From Chlorophyllum brunneum (taxonomy: Eukaryota; Basidiomycota; Agaricomycetes; Agaricales; Agaricaceae): a stretch of DNA of 64,000 nt. The stretch is taken from the NCBI GenBank assembly GCA_963576785.1, contig OY756144.1, forward strand, positions 372,001-436,000. The letters run 5' to 3'. The position numbers and the translations under genes were made by a program. This document shows positions 20,961-33,409 of this stretch, one piece after another; the first letter of the stretch is position 1; each line of letters begins with the position of its first letter. Below the pieces are notes generated by a model. The model ran no database searches. It was not told the DNA's origin and worked only from the letters and a program-made list of their open reading frames with translations.

Positions 20961-21699
20961 TGTGCCAACAGGCGGTGAGAGAACAGGGGGTTTGAATTGG
21001 TACCCTTTCCTCTCCCTATGAAGTGTCGGCAAGAACTCTATAGCCCGCGGACGCACCTGCCCCGACCAACGATGAATACTCTACCAACTCTCAACAACAT
21101 TTTAGTGTCCTTTTCGGGGAGTTCTGTTCCCTCTACTTCTCTTCAGTACCCCATTCGTGATATCTGGAGGGCTCCTATCGTATCGTGTTATCCTGTACTT
21201 CAGCCAATTTAAGTTACAGATTCTTCTTCAACGCTCGATTCAGATTCATTGTTGCACGCGAAAGATTGTGCGCTATGTACTGTGAACAATTAAGCAAATT
21301 GAATGATCAGTTGAATCTGAAGTAGAGGAAGAAAACGCGGAAGGTTGAAGTACAAAACAAACGACGTAAAACAATGAGTTACGGACGGGAGCAGCAGTAG
21401 TACTTCGACGCCACATCAATAACCATATCTTCTTTTGATTATTTCGTGATTATTACACGGTTACTTTCTTCCAACAATGTGTGCGACTTCTTTCAAATGA
21501 GGAACGACAACCAGCTGTCAGGCTTTCGCGGGTTGTGTCTCCTTGTCCCAATGCACTTCATGTATAATGTACGGCTAAACTGACCGTTTGCCTTTCAAAT
21601 GGAATGATATTCATCTCAACAACGACAACGCACGCCTCATTCCCTTACCCTTTTCGCGGCACGCCTTCAAGCCCACAAACCCAAATAATTCAAAACATT
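20961..21699. repeat. Non-coding repeat between U block and kinase relic K2
   Basis: 21000-21200 matches 28450-28640, 34840-35070 and 55262-55460; the remainder resembles the segments left of other kinase relics. No gene seen. Confidence 0.45.
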
Positions 21700-23240
21700 T
21701 AGAATCTTCGATCCATTGAACCGAAGATCGCCAGTCACGTTGATTCAATTCAGGGATGTCAGTTCGTGTCATTTACGAATGATGAACTGTATCATCGCTG
21801 GCGTTCAAATAAGGTTTCGTGCGCAACATTCGGATATGAGAACCCGACCAAAAGTTTTTTGTTCTCATTTTTGGTACCACCGCCTCATGTCAGAACGGAG
21901 TGTTCTTCCGTTTTGTGGGCATGTTGTTTTGTGTCAATTTCCAAATTTCAGTCGGTTAGAATCTCCGAGGACAGTGGTGGACTCAGTTCTCCTGGCAAGG
22001 ATTTTGACCAGTTCGGCGGTATTTCTCCCCGGCTGGCGTATTTCGTCGCCTTATCGAGCGCAAAACCATGTTCGTCTATCGTAGTCCGATTGGGCCCTAA
22101 ACATGAGCAGGAACAAATGCTTGGTCTTGGTACAGAATCGGCGATCCAAGGCAACTCTGGGACAGCCCTACCCAAGGAAACAGCTACAACGAATCTCGAG
22201 CCATACACGCCGCCCCGCAAGTAGCGCATGTCTAGGTGAATGGATTAGATTCCGAATCGTAAGACGCACGAAGGATCTGGCAACGGCTTCGGGTTAAGAT
22301 AATCCAAAAGTAGGCGAAAGACTCACGACGACAAAGGTATCCATAAATCACAAGCCCTACGTCAGTACGGGTCCTCCTTGAGAGAAAACAGTCCCCCACG
22401 ATCGTCACGAAAAAGTAGTTGTGTTCATCTTCTAAGCTGATGACGGGTGATACCTACCCATCCCTGATAGGCGCCACTAATGTGCAAAAGTCCTCAAAAA
22501 CACCTCCTGTAGTGCCCTCTCGTCCCCCCGGACACATCGGGATAGGAAGGTAAAATACCACGCAACGTTTGGCTTGCCTTTGGTTCCTATCATCCCATCC
22601 GCCAGAACTTCCACCACGTATGTTGAGTTTTGATGCCGGCGACCCTGACTATCGGACCTGAGCCAACGTTCGAAACCCTCCAGTGAGTTCTGGATGAGTG
22701 TCACTTTCAGAATACTTGGGTTAGTGAACCGCGTGAGCGCACGGGCGATTGCATGCCTGTCACCAGGTCCGCAGAACTTGAGTTTGCATTTCCCTGGTTT
22801 TCCGTAATGTATCGCGCGGTCCGTGGCCTCTACAGATGTTGCCGCAGTCCTATCATCTTCTGCATCGAAATAAATGGACAGAATCTAGTCTCACACAGAT
22901 GTTACAGAAAACAATCATTCGCGGTTCGATCTACCTCATGGGTTCCGGAAATATCCCTTCTCGTCATGGCGGTAATCTTACAAAAAGGGGACGTTGGATA
23001 CATAGGCATGGAGTGACACGGTTAACTTGGCAGTGGCTACAATTCAGAGAAAGACGTACTAACCTCGTGAGAGATGCAGCCGAATGACCAGATACCACTT
23101 TTCAGGTATTGGGAGTACATCTTCGTCACCTTCAGAGAACCCGGGTGTCGCATGCCGCACTGTGCTAGCATTTGTTGACACGGGTTTGTCTAACCCGTTT
23201 GCGCGATGTAAGGTACTCAGAAATATATTCTACATATCAA
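21700..23240 (-). pseudogene. TKL-like protein kinase relic K2
   Basis: On the minus strand a fragment near 23060-23110 reads SGIWSFGCISHEV, the subdomain IX signature. Downstream pieces around 22480-22700 match the K7/K8 segment that reads WLRSGSQGR..NSTYVVEVL. Frame is broken throughout. Confidence 0.55.
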
Positions 23241-24201
23241 AACATTAGCTCGTAATGCGTCGTGGAGGAGCTGGGAGTGTGGCGAGACTGGCAATGGGGA
23301 AGCGGAAGGAATGGAAGCCGAGCAGCCTTGGGGCCAAGTCAGGGGGTGGGGTGATATTAGGACGGGAAGTAAACCCGGAGGTCTCGAGGAAAAGGCGGTA
23401 ACATTGTCCTCGGATTTTTCGTCAAATGATTAACCCCAACATTCATAAATTCTGATTAATTTTCCGAACACTCGCGTCTCCCTAGAAATTCCGCAGTAGC
23501 AGCAGAAATACCAGTAAATTCTGACGACACACCTTCATATATTGAACCTGAAATCGAACAAGGGAAACAATCGAGCTTCACCACCTGGTCGTTTAGCAAA
23601 CTATTTTTGCCAAACACATATGTACCTTCAGTCGGCGGAAGTAGTGCAGTAAACCCTGAGAAACAAACGAAACAAACAAAACAATGGTCCACTGGGGTCC
23701 ACCGGATCGATGCTCTCGGAGATGGAAAAGAACAAGAAAACCTAAACTCGGGGCGGACGAAGGAACAGTACAATGGAATGGATGTAGGATCTGGCACGGC
23801 AGGGAGGGTGGCAGTATTTGCGTGTGATCAGTCCCCCAGACGAACCACCAAAATAAATTTGTCCGTGAACTCTAACCACCGAATACGTCTAAAAACAAGA
23901 AAAAGTCTAGCTACCATCGCAACCGTCGCTTGACGGACCTCGTGATCGTAGAGACGCCATGATCCCCGTTGACCCAAGGAGTATCTCAGGAGGGATCTTG
24001 TCAGGACAAAGCAAAGTGGGAGTACCTGTATCAAGTCCTACCTGTATTTCCTTGCTTGGTATTCCCTGACAAGAGCTGGCTCATCAGGAGCTTACCACCA
24101 AGCCGCACCGTTCCGTTCGAAATATGAAGAGAATAATAGATTAGGTACGATCCGTCGCTGATGCTCGTATATATTCATGGCGAAGATACATGTAGACTAC
24201 G
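23241..24201 (-). repeat. F2 3' flank (U block)
   Basis: From the F2 stop leftward, about 730 bp align with the flank after F4 (61304-62040) and after F3 (28700-29496). Non-coding as far as I can see. 23241-23470 shows nothing recognisable. Confidence 0.65.
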
Positions 24202-25306
24202 TTAAAAGATGAATTTTTTAATGGAAAGGCAAGAGAAAACGCGTCGAAGGAATGAACGTATAGTTCTCGGAGGATTATCCGGCACAGCTGTGGTATTTGG
24301 GGCAGGATGCGACGTGTCGTGTGGGGAGGTATAAGTCGTATCTGAGATTGGCCTAGGTTCTGGCTGAGTACCAGTCGATGGTGATTTTTGGTCTGTATGT
24401 GATGAATCCGCCGTCGTGGGTGCGGCGGCCCCAAACCAGCTCGGGTCGAAGAGGTCAGTGCCATACATCCGTGGGCCAAAGCGTATCTGGTGGCTGACAT
24501 CCCCCAACCCTTCAGTCAGGTTAGTTACACTTGTTGAGAAGCTGGTCCATCGTTGTCGAATCATGCGGATTTCCTCAAGCGTGGGCGGGGTGGATTCGAT
24601 TGACTCCATGGCCCGCAAGTGACGGTCCATTTCACGAAAATATTCGACTACCTCCCGAAAAAGGGCCTTGCATTCATCGACTGCACTCACCAAGTCGCTG
24701 ACGGTTTGAGAGTTTTTGGCTGTGAGTAAAGTGTTCTCTCCACCGTTACGATCTGGGACAATTTCTTTGGCTTCCTTCATGCTACGAGAGATAGATGACT
24801 CACCAGCATCGAATACAGATTTCATTTCTTGAATAGCAGCCAATATATCCCGACCAAAGCTCCCCATCTTCTCACCAGCATTTCCGACAGCGATTGTGAT
24901 ACCGTCTGCTCTCAGGGAAACAGATTGAAGGAACTGTATTGTACTGTCTTCAAAGGGCGTGTTTTCCATCAAGTCCAGAAGCCGAAGAAACAACAGCGCG
25001 AAGTCCGGTAGGAATAACAGGACGTCAATAACTTCCTCAACCTGTTTTGCGGCCGCTTCCCGAAGGGTTTTCAAGACTTCCATTGCCCGTGGTGGGCATG
25101 AGTGCGCATCTTCATAGGTAGAGAGCGCGAAGTGCAGAAGTCCGAACTTCTCCATAAATACCGTCGGTATTTCCCTGATCCTGAAGAGCGTCTGCTCCTC
25201 AGGTGGAAGCTGGAGCATTGATTCATCCTCGTCAGCGGGGTGGTCAGCAAGAAAGAGGTCCCCTTACTTTCAGGTACGATAATACAACAGGCGCTGGGTC
25301 AGTCAT
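24202..25306 (-). CDS. Family F protein F2 (3 exons, 331 aa), partner of G1
   Basis: Exons on the minus strand: 25306-25268 (MTDPAPVVLSYLK), 25209-24804, 24752-24202. Introns of 58 and 51 nt have GTAAGG..CAG and GTGAGT..CAG, phases 0 and 1, as in the other members. The second intron is in frame and free of stops, so an unspliced reading also looks open; comparison with F3 and F4 shows it is an intron. The protein is mostly helical. Conserved blocks are LPPEEQTLFRIRE, VDECKALFREV, IRMIRQRWTSFSTS, a Pro/Ser/Thr-rich linker, and a basic/Cys/aromatic tail RSFLRRVFSCLSIKKFIF. No transmembrane helix, signal peptide or known enzyme motif is visible. The tail could attach to membranes (inference). 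The G1 start lies 280 bp away, divergently transcribed. Confidence 0.85.
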
Positions 25307-25586
25307 GGGGAGATGTGTCTAAGGAGAAGATTGGTGTTGAGAAGGAGAAGCGCTGTTCATTGTGGTTCAGGTTTGCGCGCTAAACGGGCAGAACGAGCCA
25401 CGTGTCACTAACTGCAAACTGGATCGACAACTCAGATTGCCGATCTCGGTGCTCGATATGGAAATACATGTTGTCCCCATCTCAGATTGTACAATGGTAT
25501 CAAGAGCACATGGACTTGTCCTGACCCAGAATGCATATAAAAGCGTAAGGACTCTGAACGACCTACCTCACTACCCACCTACTGCA
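25307..25586. promoter_or_regulatory. Bidirectional promoter of the F2/G1 pair
   Basis: 280 bp between the two divergent start codons. Toward G1 there is TATAAAAG at 25536-25543, 44 bp before the ATG. The same box is found in the same position before G2 and G3. No clear TATA is seen toward F2. Confidence 0.7.
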
Positions 25587-27506
25587 ATGAGCCCCAACCA
25601 CACCCCATTCGACATGAACGCCTTAATCCCGCAAGAATCCCAAGCACAACTTCCACAAACGGTACAACAGAAACTTGACAAATTCGCGGATCTGTTATGC
25701 AAGATTTTCTCGTTACTCAAGTCGGCCCTATCGGAGACGCAACTGTAAGCCGTTGTCTCCACATTCGACTACATGTCTATTGACCCCAGAGCGACCAGTG
25801 AGATGCCAGAGGTTGTTAAACTCTCAGCAGAGTTCCGGGAGCTGGCGCAAAAGTTGGCCGATGCTCTTGACAAAAGCATCCAAAACAACGAAGGTTCCTT
25901 GAGAGACATCAGTCAACTCATATCAATCAGCCCAGCGACGCTGAAGAGCGACGGAGAAGTCGAAGCCTATGCTTCCCATGTCAAGAAAACGATGAACACC
26001 GCAAATGCAGATTTCTGCGATGCTACACTGGCCAAACTCGAGAATTTCAGAGAAGAATTGATCAAGGTGACGGACGACATACTTCGGCTACATATTTCCT
26101 ATGATGAACTGACGTCAAAAACTCCAGTTTGAAAATGGTCCCCTTCTGGAGTCCAGGATGCAGGCTAAGAAGAAACTCAAAGAGCAGAATGGTGAACGAA
26201 GGACCATACGCGACAAGAAGATTCTGTTGTCCAACGCTGAATTGCCATCAGGAAAGGGGGTGCTGGGCATCATCAAAACATGCCTTACACCTCTCCTGAA
26301 GGTTGTCACTGACAGATTCGACGAGAGCCTGGATGAGGAACTAACTCGTAAGTCACCGGTATGACCTCTACTCAGTGCCCGGCTGATGAGACTCGGTGTA
26401 GTCTTAAATATGGAGAAAGAGCTATGCATAGCTGAAAGCGAGGCTATCGATAATTTTGCAAAGGAGAGCAGAGAGGCTTTCAGATGCGTTGGACACTGTC
26501 AAGATTTGTGCCGAACAGCGAAAAACAACATCACGCTAACACTGGCGGCTGTCCAGCAAATTCAAGGGCAGCCAATACGACCGCAAACGGAAGAACAAAT
26601 TAATGACCAATTGTTGCTCTTGTTCAACATCTTGGTCCAGTTCCGATCCAAGGTGATACCTCATGATTTGTACGGGATACCTCGTCGCTCACACTATTCA
26701 TGATCAGATCACTAAGGTGTTGGAAGAAGCGTCAATGTCCAGGGAGGTAAGGCCCCTCAATAGCCTTTGTTAATACTCACTGTTGATGTGCGGGTATTTG
26801 CTTGTAGCCTTCACTAACTATCGACATCGAGAACTTCGAGAAAGACGTCAAGGAGCTTGTACCCCTTCTTACTCGGCTCACCACGGCAAAGGATATTCTC
26901 AAAGCACCTCATTCAGACAAGTTTCCCGTGATCGTTCGTGAGCTTGGCCAAAGCCTCTTCAAGCAGCTAGAAAGTATTGAAGCTGCCTTTACTCCTTGGA
27001 GCTTCTATACACAAGACAACTTGACAACGACATTCACTTTTCTTACCGAAATTTTGACCATGATGCGCACTGTCCCCCAATGGGCTATTACAGGACAGGG
27101 GATATATGATCGCATGAACGTCATGTTGGCGGACAATATCAGCAAGAGACGAGGCAAAAAGGCCCAAAGAAAGCTGAAGGCGGAGATCCTGGACCAAACG
27201 ACAGATATTATCGGGAAGAGGCTGACGAGCCAGGCTGGCGTTTTGGAAGCAATGACGCGGCTGTCAAAGATTATGAAAACGATACGTGACTACAATACCG
27301 AATTTGGCATTGCGCTCCTGCAATATAATGGCCGCCCCAGTTCTGGCCATCTGGTGGAGGCTGGTACCCCTCCTGAACTTTTTCCCAGGGATCCATTCGC
27401 CGTCGAGGCATCAGTGTCGAGTAAAGCTCGGGAAACGTTGGGGATTGAAGTCCACAGATTGAAAGCGTTCGCTTATGATGGCTTTGGGAAAGGGAATGAT
27501 GTGTAA
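25587..27506 (+). CDS. Family G protein G1 (6 exons, 544 aa), partner of F2
   Basis: Exons 25587-25744, 25799-26066, 26128-26347, 26402-26652, 26708-26746, 26808-27506; introns 54, 61, 54, 55 and 61 nt, all GT-AG, phases 2,0,1,0,0. The intron positions and the 39-nt exon 5 are exactly conserved in G2. Protein: N-terminal region with a KLDKFADLLCKIFSLL helix, long helical and coiled-coil-like segments, a central hydrophobic stretch GVLGIIKTCLTPLLKVV at about residues 186-202 flanked by charged residues, then WSFYTQDN, MNVMLADNISKRR and a C-terminal LGIEVHRLKAFA helix. No known domain recognised. The hydrophobic segment could insert into a membrane; this is inference. Confidence 0.85.
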
Positions 27507-27817
27507 TAGAGGAGACTTACCTGCACATGATCTTGTCCTGTCCCCTGTAAAACATTAATACATAATCTAAATAGTCATAATCCAAATATGACCCCTCCAC
27601 CCTACTTGAAGTCGACCGACAGATATATTCTTGCCACATGTTCTGATAGGGCTGTGAGTCTAATGATCCCGTTTCATACTCGAGGACTGCATTGGTTGGT
27701 ACGGCATTTGGCCACTGCACAACTCTGTTCGCTAAGTCAGGGTATCACATGTAGATATACTCTAAATATATTAGAATAGACCAGCTGCAATCCGATGCTC
27801 GAAACTGACACCTCTAG
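27507..27817. other. 3' flank of G1
   Basis: The first ~90 bp matches the flank after G2 (CCTG..GATCTTGTCCTGTCC). No further feature seen. Confidence 0.5.
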
Positions 27818-28270
27818 CTAACATGCTTGGTTGTAAAGCAGGAGCACAGACAGCATAAGAAATATATCCGAGAAGGATTTTGGCTTGGTAAATGGAGATG
27901 GATCTCTCACATCCAATGTTGCTTCTCGTTCATTTGGGGTGTCGGTTGGGTTGGGACTTATAGGGTACTGCATTTCTGGAAGCTTCAGAGTTATTGTATG
28001 TGGCATTTACCCATTGAATATGATGGTAACATGTAGACCCATTCAGAAGGCCATCCAAGTCGTCTCCCGGCCCTGCTACGCCCTTCTGAAACTTGGTCCA
28101 TCTTTTTTGCATCATTTCGATTTCTTCACCAGAGGGGAGATCGCGTTCGATGGACTGTTCATCTTTAGTCTGTCGTTCTATTTCTTTATAATATTCGTGG
28201 TTTTCTCGAATCAGTGTGGTACATTCATCGACCGTATCAAGGAGTTCTGGAAATTTCTCTATGGCATTCC
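27818..28270 (-). pseudogene. Family F relic F7 (exon 3 fragment)
   Basis: On the minus strand it contains TVDECTTLI, RQTKDEQSIERD and MMQKRWTKF in order, then, in another frame, DTPNEREATLDVRDPSP. These correspond to exon 3 of F1/F2. Exons 1 and 2 are absent and the frame changes, so it is a dead fragment left between the two F/G pairs. Confidence 0.7.
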
Positions 28271-28319
28271 CCGTCCACTAAGAAAGTGGACTGGCGCCTT
28301 GATTCAACAGGCAGACCCT

Positions 28320-28700
28320 GGGTAGAGGGGAAAACACTATGATGTCGCAACAACATCACTTCACAATAGTCAGTACATGTCACAACGACTTCCATAATCT
28401 AGATCCTTTGCCATCAGCAATGGTAGTGTCACGACCATAGCCATTGAGGTTTCGAGAAATGAGGGACACGATGGACCTTCCTTTTCCCATGAAGGGGCCC
28501 CAGCAAGAACCCCATCGTTTACAGACGCACCTCCTGCAACCGGCGATGAATGTTCTACGAACTCTCAACCGACCCTTTTGGTGTTCTCTTCGGAGAATCC
28601 TGTTCCATTTGTCGTTCGATCATTCCCTCGGTTTCTTTTCAATCTACCCAGACCTCCAGAGAGATGCGACCACAGGAGCGGTCACGGCGTTCTCGTCAGA
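28320..28700. repeat. Short dispersed repeat
   Basis: 28320-28640 is very similar to 55130-55460 (both contain a run from the 'cagtacatgt' segment to the 'tcggtttcttttcaa' end) and more loosely to 20700-21200. Non-coding. Confidence 0.55.
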
Positions 28701-29496
28701 GTACTAGCCCTAACGTCCGCAAGTTTCTGTTGATTCCCCTTAAAAATTCCTTGGCAGCAGGATATTCACGAGGAATTTCTAATGACGCGCTTTCATGTAC
28801 TGGACGTAAGATAAAACACGAGCAAGGTGAATCTGAGCCTGGTCGTTCAGCCTCTTTCCCTGGCTCAATGGCCAAATACATACCACCTTCAGTCGGCGGA
28901 AGCAAACACAAAACAACGGTCCACAGGGATCTACTGGCTCGAAGATGTTAGAGGCAGAAAAGAACAATAAAACCCAAACGCGGGGCGGAAGAAGGAAGAA
29001 TACAATGGGACGGATGTAAGATTTGGCACGGTAAAGAGGGAATGTGGCCCAGGGAAGCGGTTTTTGCGTGTGAGGGTCAGTCCCCAAACGAACCACCACC
29101 ACATATTTGTTCCGTGAATATCCAACCGCCAAGAACAACAATAACCAGCCAAAGAATTTAGCTACCATCGCAACCGTCGCCTGACGTACCTCGCGAATGT
29201 AGAGGCATCATCTCGAATCCCGATTCCCGTTGAACGCAAGAAGCATCTTACGAGAGGATCTCATTGGGACAAAGTAGAGTGATAGTCCTCGTGTTAGGTC
29301 CCGCCTCTCTATATTCCTTTCTTGATGTTTCCTGGTAAGGACTACCTTATCGGAGTCTTGCCATCAAGCTGCACTGTTCCGTTCGAAGAATGAACAGAAC
29401 GACATATTATACACGAGCCGTCACTGATGCTCGCATGTATTCATGGTCTGATTGTGACCCCGCTTCTGGAGCGTACAGAAATACATGAAAATTACA
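28701..29496 (-). repeat. F3 3' flank (U block)
   Basis: About 800 bp downstream of F3, similar to the flanks of F2 and F4. No coding region recognised. Confidence 0.6.
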
Positions 29497-30618
29497 TTAG
29501 AAGATAAATTTCTTGATAGAAAGACAGGAGAAAACACGTCGAAGGAATGAACGTATAGTTCTGGGAGTCTTATCTGGTGCAACCGTGGAAACCGGGGGAG
29601 GAAGAGGCGATGTGGTATGAGGGGAGGCATTAGCAGCATCTGAGATTGCCCTGGGTTCTGGCCGAGTACCAGTCGATGGTGATTTTTGGTCTCTAGGTGG
29701 TGAGTCCGCCGTCGTGGGTGTTGTGGCCCCAAACCAGCTCAGATCGAAGACCTCGGTATCATAAGTCCGTGGGCCGAGGCGTATCTGGCTGTCAATAGAC
29801 CCCATGTCCTCAGTCAAATCAGCTACACTCGCCGAGAAACTAATCCATCGCTGGCGAATCATCTGTATTTCTTCGGGCGACGGACAGGCGGATTTTATTG
29901 ACTCGACGTCGACGTCGTGCATGTGACGTTGCATTTCATGATAGTAGTTAATAAGCTCTTGAAGAAGGGGCTTGCACTCGTCGACTGCATGAGCCAAATC
30001 GCTGACAATTTGGGAGTTTTCGGCCGTGAATAGGGTTTTCCTTCCATTGTTACCGGCTACGGTAATTTCTTTGGCTCCTTCTATATGACACCCATAACAG
30101 ATGGCTCACCGGCATCAAGCACAGATGTCATTTCTCGAATAGCGGCTAGAATGTCTTGACGAAAGCTTGCCATTTTGTCTCGGGCGCTTTCGGCACCCCT
30201 TGCCATACGTTCTGCTCTCAAGGAAAAACTTTTCATGGCATCTAGCGTACCATCTTCAAAGGGCGCCTTTTCTAGAAAATCCAGCAGCCGCAAAAATGTT
30301 CTCGCAAATTCGGGTGCGGTATAAAGGACGCGGAAGAGTGACTCCACTTGATTGGCAGCCGTTTCCCTGAGGTTTTTCAAGATTTCCATTGCCCGCGTTG
30401 GACACGGCGGAGCATCTTGAACATCTTGATAAGCAGAAAGCGCGAGATGCAGAAGACCGAGTTTCTCCATGAACACTCTGGGTTTCTCTCTGATCTTGAA
30501 GAGCGTTTGTTGCTCCGGTGGTAGCTAGCCCATTGAACGATCGTGAGTAAGGTAGTCAACAACGATAGATTTCTCTTACTTTCAGGAACGATAATACAAT
30601 GGGCGGTGGGTCAGTCAT
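29497..30618 (-). CDS. Family F protein F3 (3 exons, 337 aa), partner of G2
   Basis: Exons 30618-30580 (MTDPPPIVLSFLK), 30524-30110, 30056-29497. Introns of 55 nt (GTAAGA..TAG) and 53 nt (GTGAGC..TAG), phases 0 and 1. Without splicing the second intron, a stop (TAG) appears and the gene looks broken; splicing restores a frame matching F2. Conserved blocks include LPPEQQTLFKIRE, VDECKPLLQEL, IQMIRQRWISFSAS, a linker of Pro/Thr/Ser, and the same RSFLRRVFSCLSIKKFIF tail as F2. An acidic ESIKSACPSPEE region lies in the middle. Function unknown. Confidence 0.84.
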
Positions 30619-30953
30619 GAGGATGGGTCAAAGGCAGGAAGCTCGTGGGTGTTGAAAACGGCAGGAATCAGAAACGTTTAAGCGCCATTCTCACATTGGC
30701 GCATCAGACTGGCTATGCGTCACGAGGAACGAACCACGTATCAACAACTACAAACCATAAACGAGAATGCCGGAACCCCCTGAGTCCGATTGACAGTTTG
30801 GACTGCCCGATCCGAACTCCGTCAAAGGTTGTTGTTCCCAATATTCTCTCATCTCGATTCGAACAATGGCATTGAGGTTCTTATGCGCTTGAACGCCAGG
30901 AGTGATGCGTATAAAAGTGCAAGAATTCCGAACGCTTTTCTACTATCACCACA
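30619..30953. promoter_or_regulatory. Bidirectional promoter of the F3/G2 pair
   Basis: 335 bp between divergent starts. TATAAAAG at 30910-30917, 37 bp before the G2 ATG. Confidence 0.7.
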
Positions 30954-32856
30954 ATGGACTCCATTTGCAGCCCAATTGACATTAATGCCTTGGTTGGACG
31001 ACAGTCTCAACCACCAGAACTTCCACCACAACTCGAGCAGAAACTCGAGAACTTTGCGGGCTTGTTATGCAAGATTTTCTCCATACTCCGACCAACCCTA
31101 TCAGAGCCTCAACTGTGAGTTTTTTATCCACGTCTTTGATATATGCGAACTTGACTCGCAACGGTCAGTGAGATGCCGGAGGTTGTCAAGCTCTCCGAGG
31201 AGTTTCGAGATCTGGCGAAAAGGCTGGCCGCTGCTCTTGAGAAAAGCATCCAGGACAGCGAGACCTCCTTGAAGGACATTGGTCGACTCACTTTATGCAA
31301 CCCAGCGACTTCGAAAAGCGATGAAGCCGTCCACGCCTATGCTTCCGATGTCAAACAAAAACTCGAGTCTGCAAATACAGATTTTAGTGATGCAATAGAG
31401 AGAATTAAGGTGGTCCAACAGGACATCATCAAGGTAGAACATAGTTTAACTAGGTTTCTATGATGAGCTGATGTCGAAATTGCCAGTTTCAAAATGGCCC
31501 CCTTCGGGATTCCAAACTACAGACCAGAAAGACAGCAAAAGAGCAAAAAGGTGAACGAAGGAAGATACGCGACCAGAAGGTTGTCATGTCCAGCACCGAA
31601 GTGCCGCCCTTAAAGGGACCACTGGGTATCATCAAATCGTGCCTCACACCCTTGTTGAAGCTTTTAATCGACAGAGTTGATGAGAGCCTGGATGATGAAC
31701 TAATTCGTAAGTCATGGGTACGGCTCTTGAACTGGCATCTGGCTGACGAGCGCTGAACTTTGGCTCAGTCTTGGATCAGGAGAGGAGTTGTGCCTGGCTG
31801 AAACTGAGGTCGTCGACAAGTTTTCCAAAGACAGTGAAGACGTCCTCAAATATGTTGGATCCTGTGGGAACTGGTTGACAGCGGTAAAATTTAATATCAT
31901 GGAGACACTCGAACTTGTCAGGCAAATTCAAGCGCAGCTGACACTACTGCCTCAAACGGAGAAGGAGTTTAATGACCAATTGTTGGACTTGCTCACCATA
32001 TTCACCCAGTTTGGATCCAAGGTGATACCTCATCAAAACATTGTATCCACCGTCGTCGCTCACACTACACATGACAGATTGCTGAAGTGTTGAAGGAAAC
32101 GTCCATGGCCAGGCAGGTGGGCCCATTCGGTATCTCTCAATATCTAGTGGCTTATATATCATTGACTCGTAGCCTTCCCTGAACACCGAAACAGAGAACT
32201 TCGAGAAAGATATCAAGAAACTTGTACCCCTTCTAACCCGGCTAGCCACGGCGAAGGATATCCTCAAAGCACCCCATTCAGAAAGGTTTCCCGCCACTGT
32301 TCGTGAACTTGCGCACTGCCTATTCAAGCAGCTAGAGAGTATTGAAGCTGTCTTCACCCCCTGGAGCTTCTATACCCAGGACGACTCGACAACGCCATTC
32401 ACTTTTCTTGGTGAAGCTCTGACTATGGTGCGCACCGTCCCGCAATGGGCCACTATAGGACAGGGGATATATGACCACATGAATGTCATGTTAAGCCATC
32501 TCAGCAAGAGGAGAAGCAAAGAGGCGCAAAGGAACCTGAAGGCGGAGACCCTCGATGGGATGACGGATATTATCGGGATGAGGTTGACGACTGAAGCTGG
32601 AGTTTTGAAAACACTGGCTGAGGTACTAAAGATTATGAAGACGATACGAGACTACAGTACCGAGTTTGGGATTACGCTCCTGCATTATAATGGCCGTCCC
32701 AGTTCCGGCTGTCTGATGCCACCTTCTATCCCTCCCGAAATTCTTCCCAGAGATCCATTTGATGTCAAGGCAGCGGTTGCAAGAGAGGCCCAGGAAACCT
32801 TGGGGATTGAAACCAAGAGATTGAAAGCATTCGCTGATGATGGTTTCGGCAACTAG
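30954..32856 (+). CDS. Family G protein G2 (6 exons, 536 aa), partner of F3
   Basis: Exons 30954-31114, 31169-31433, 31487-31706, 31780-32021, 32078-32116, 32173-32856; introns 54, 53, 73, 56 and 56 nt. Exon 3 (220 nt) and exon 5 (39 nt) have the same lengths as in G1. At intron 3 the acceptor must lie at ..GGATCAG, further in than the alignment with G1 first suggests; this keeps the frame. Protein: KLENFAGLLCKIFSIL near the N-terminus, a central hydrophobic GPLGIIKSCLTPLLKLL, then WSFYTQDD, MNVMLSHLSKRR and a C-terminal LGIETKRLKAFADD helix. Intact, clearly diverged from G1. Confidence 0.84.
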
Positions 32857-33409
32857 GGCGACAAGGTATAATAAAGGGTACTCACCTGTACACGATCTTG
32901 TCCTGTCCGCTGTGGAACATTAGTACATATTCCAGGCAGTTTAATTAAGATTAAGATGTATTGGTATCACTTGGGTGCCCTTCGCAACAGGATTATAGAT
33001 GTCCGTGATATTCAATGGGTTAAGGGCTCATGCACCAACTCTCAGACTTCCGAAAATATGGCGCCAATGAGTTCTTCCATCCAACAGGCACCCCAAACGG
33101 ACGAAAAGCAATATTAGAAGTGAGCTTACGCGTGATACCATGCCTTAACGAACAGTCATGCAGAACGGCCAAACGCCAACGCAGTTCTTGAACATGCCGC
33201 GGACATTCGTTACCAGCTTTACTAATCGGATCACCAGAGTAAAAGCCTTGTGGGAATGTGTAGCAAAGAATCAAATGCTCGATTTCAAGTAGGTAGGGTG
33301 CAGGCTCATGACCGGATACGGATGTGGACACTCGACTCGCATGGATGCAGTCTCATACCCCGAACTGGGCACAGCGTGACGGCCGAACCTGTGCAGCAAG
33401 CCAGTGCTT
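32857..33409. other. Flank of G2 with a scrap of family F (F8)
   Basis: First ~80 bp match the 3' flank of G1. 33036-33131 on the plus strand resembles the linker part of F1 exon 3 (TSDFRK..., then TPNGRKAIL). The rest has no recognisable content. Confidence 0.45.

Noticed and set aside
24753..24803. F2 as a gene uninterrupted in this region
   Set aside because: The 51-nt segment is stop-free, but it is flanked by GTGAGT..CAG and aligns with introns that must be spliced in F3 and F4.
30057..30109. F3 as a pseudogene because of a stop and frame change near 30081
   Set aside because: A 53-nt GT-AG intron in the same place and phase as in F2, F4, F5 and F6 removes the stop and restores the frame.
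31707..31790. Frameshift at the start of G2 exon 4
   Set aside because: Using the acceptor at ..GGATCAG (31778-31779) keeps the frame through to the conserved exon-4 end.
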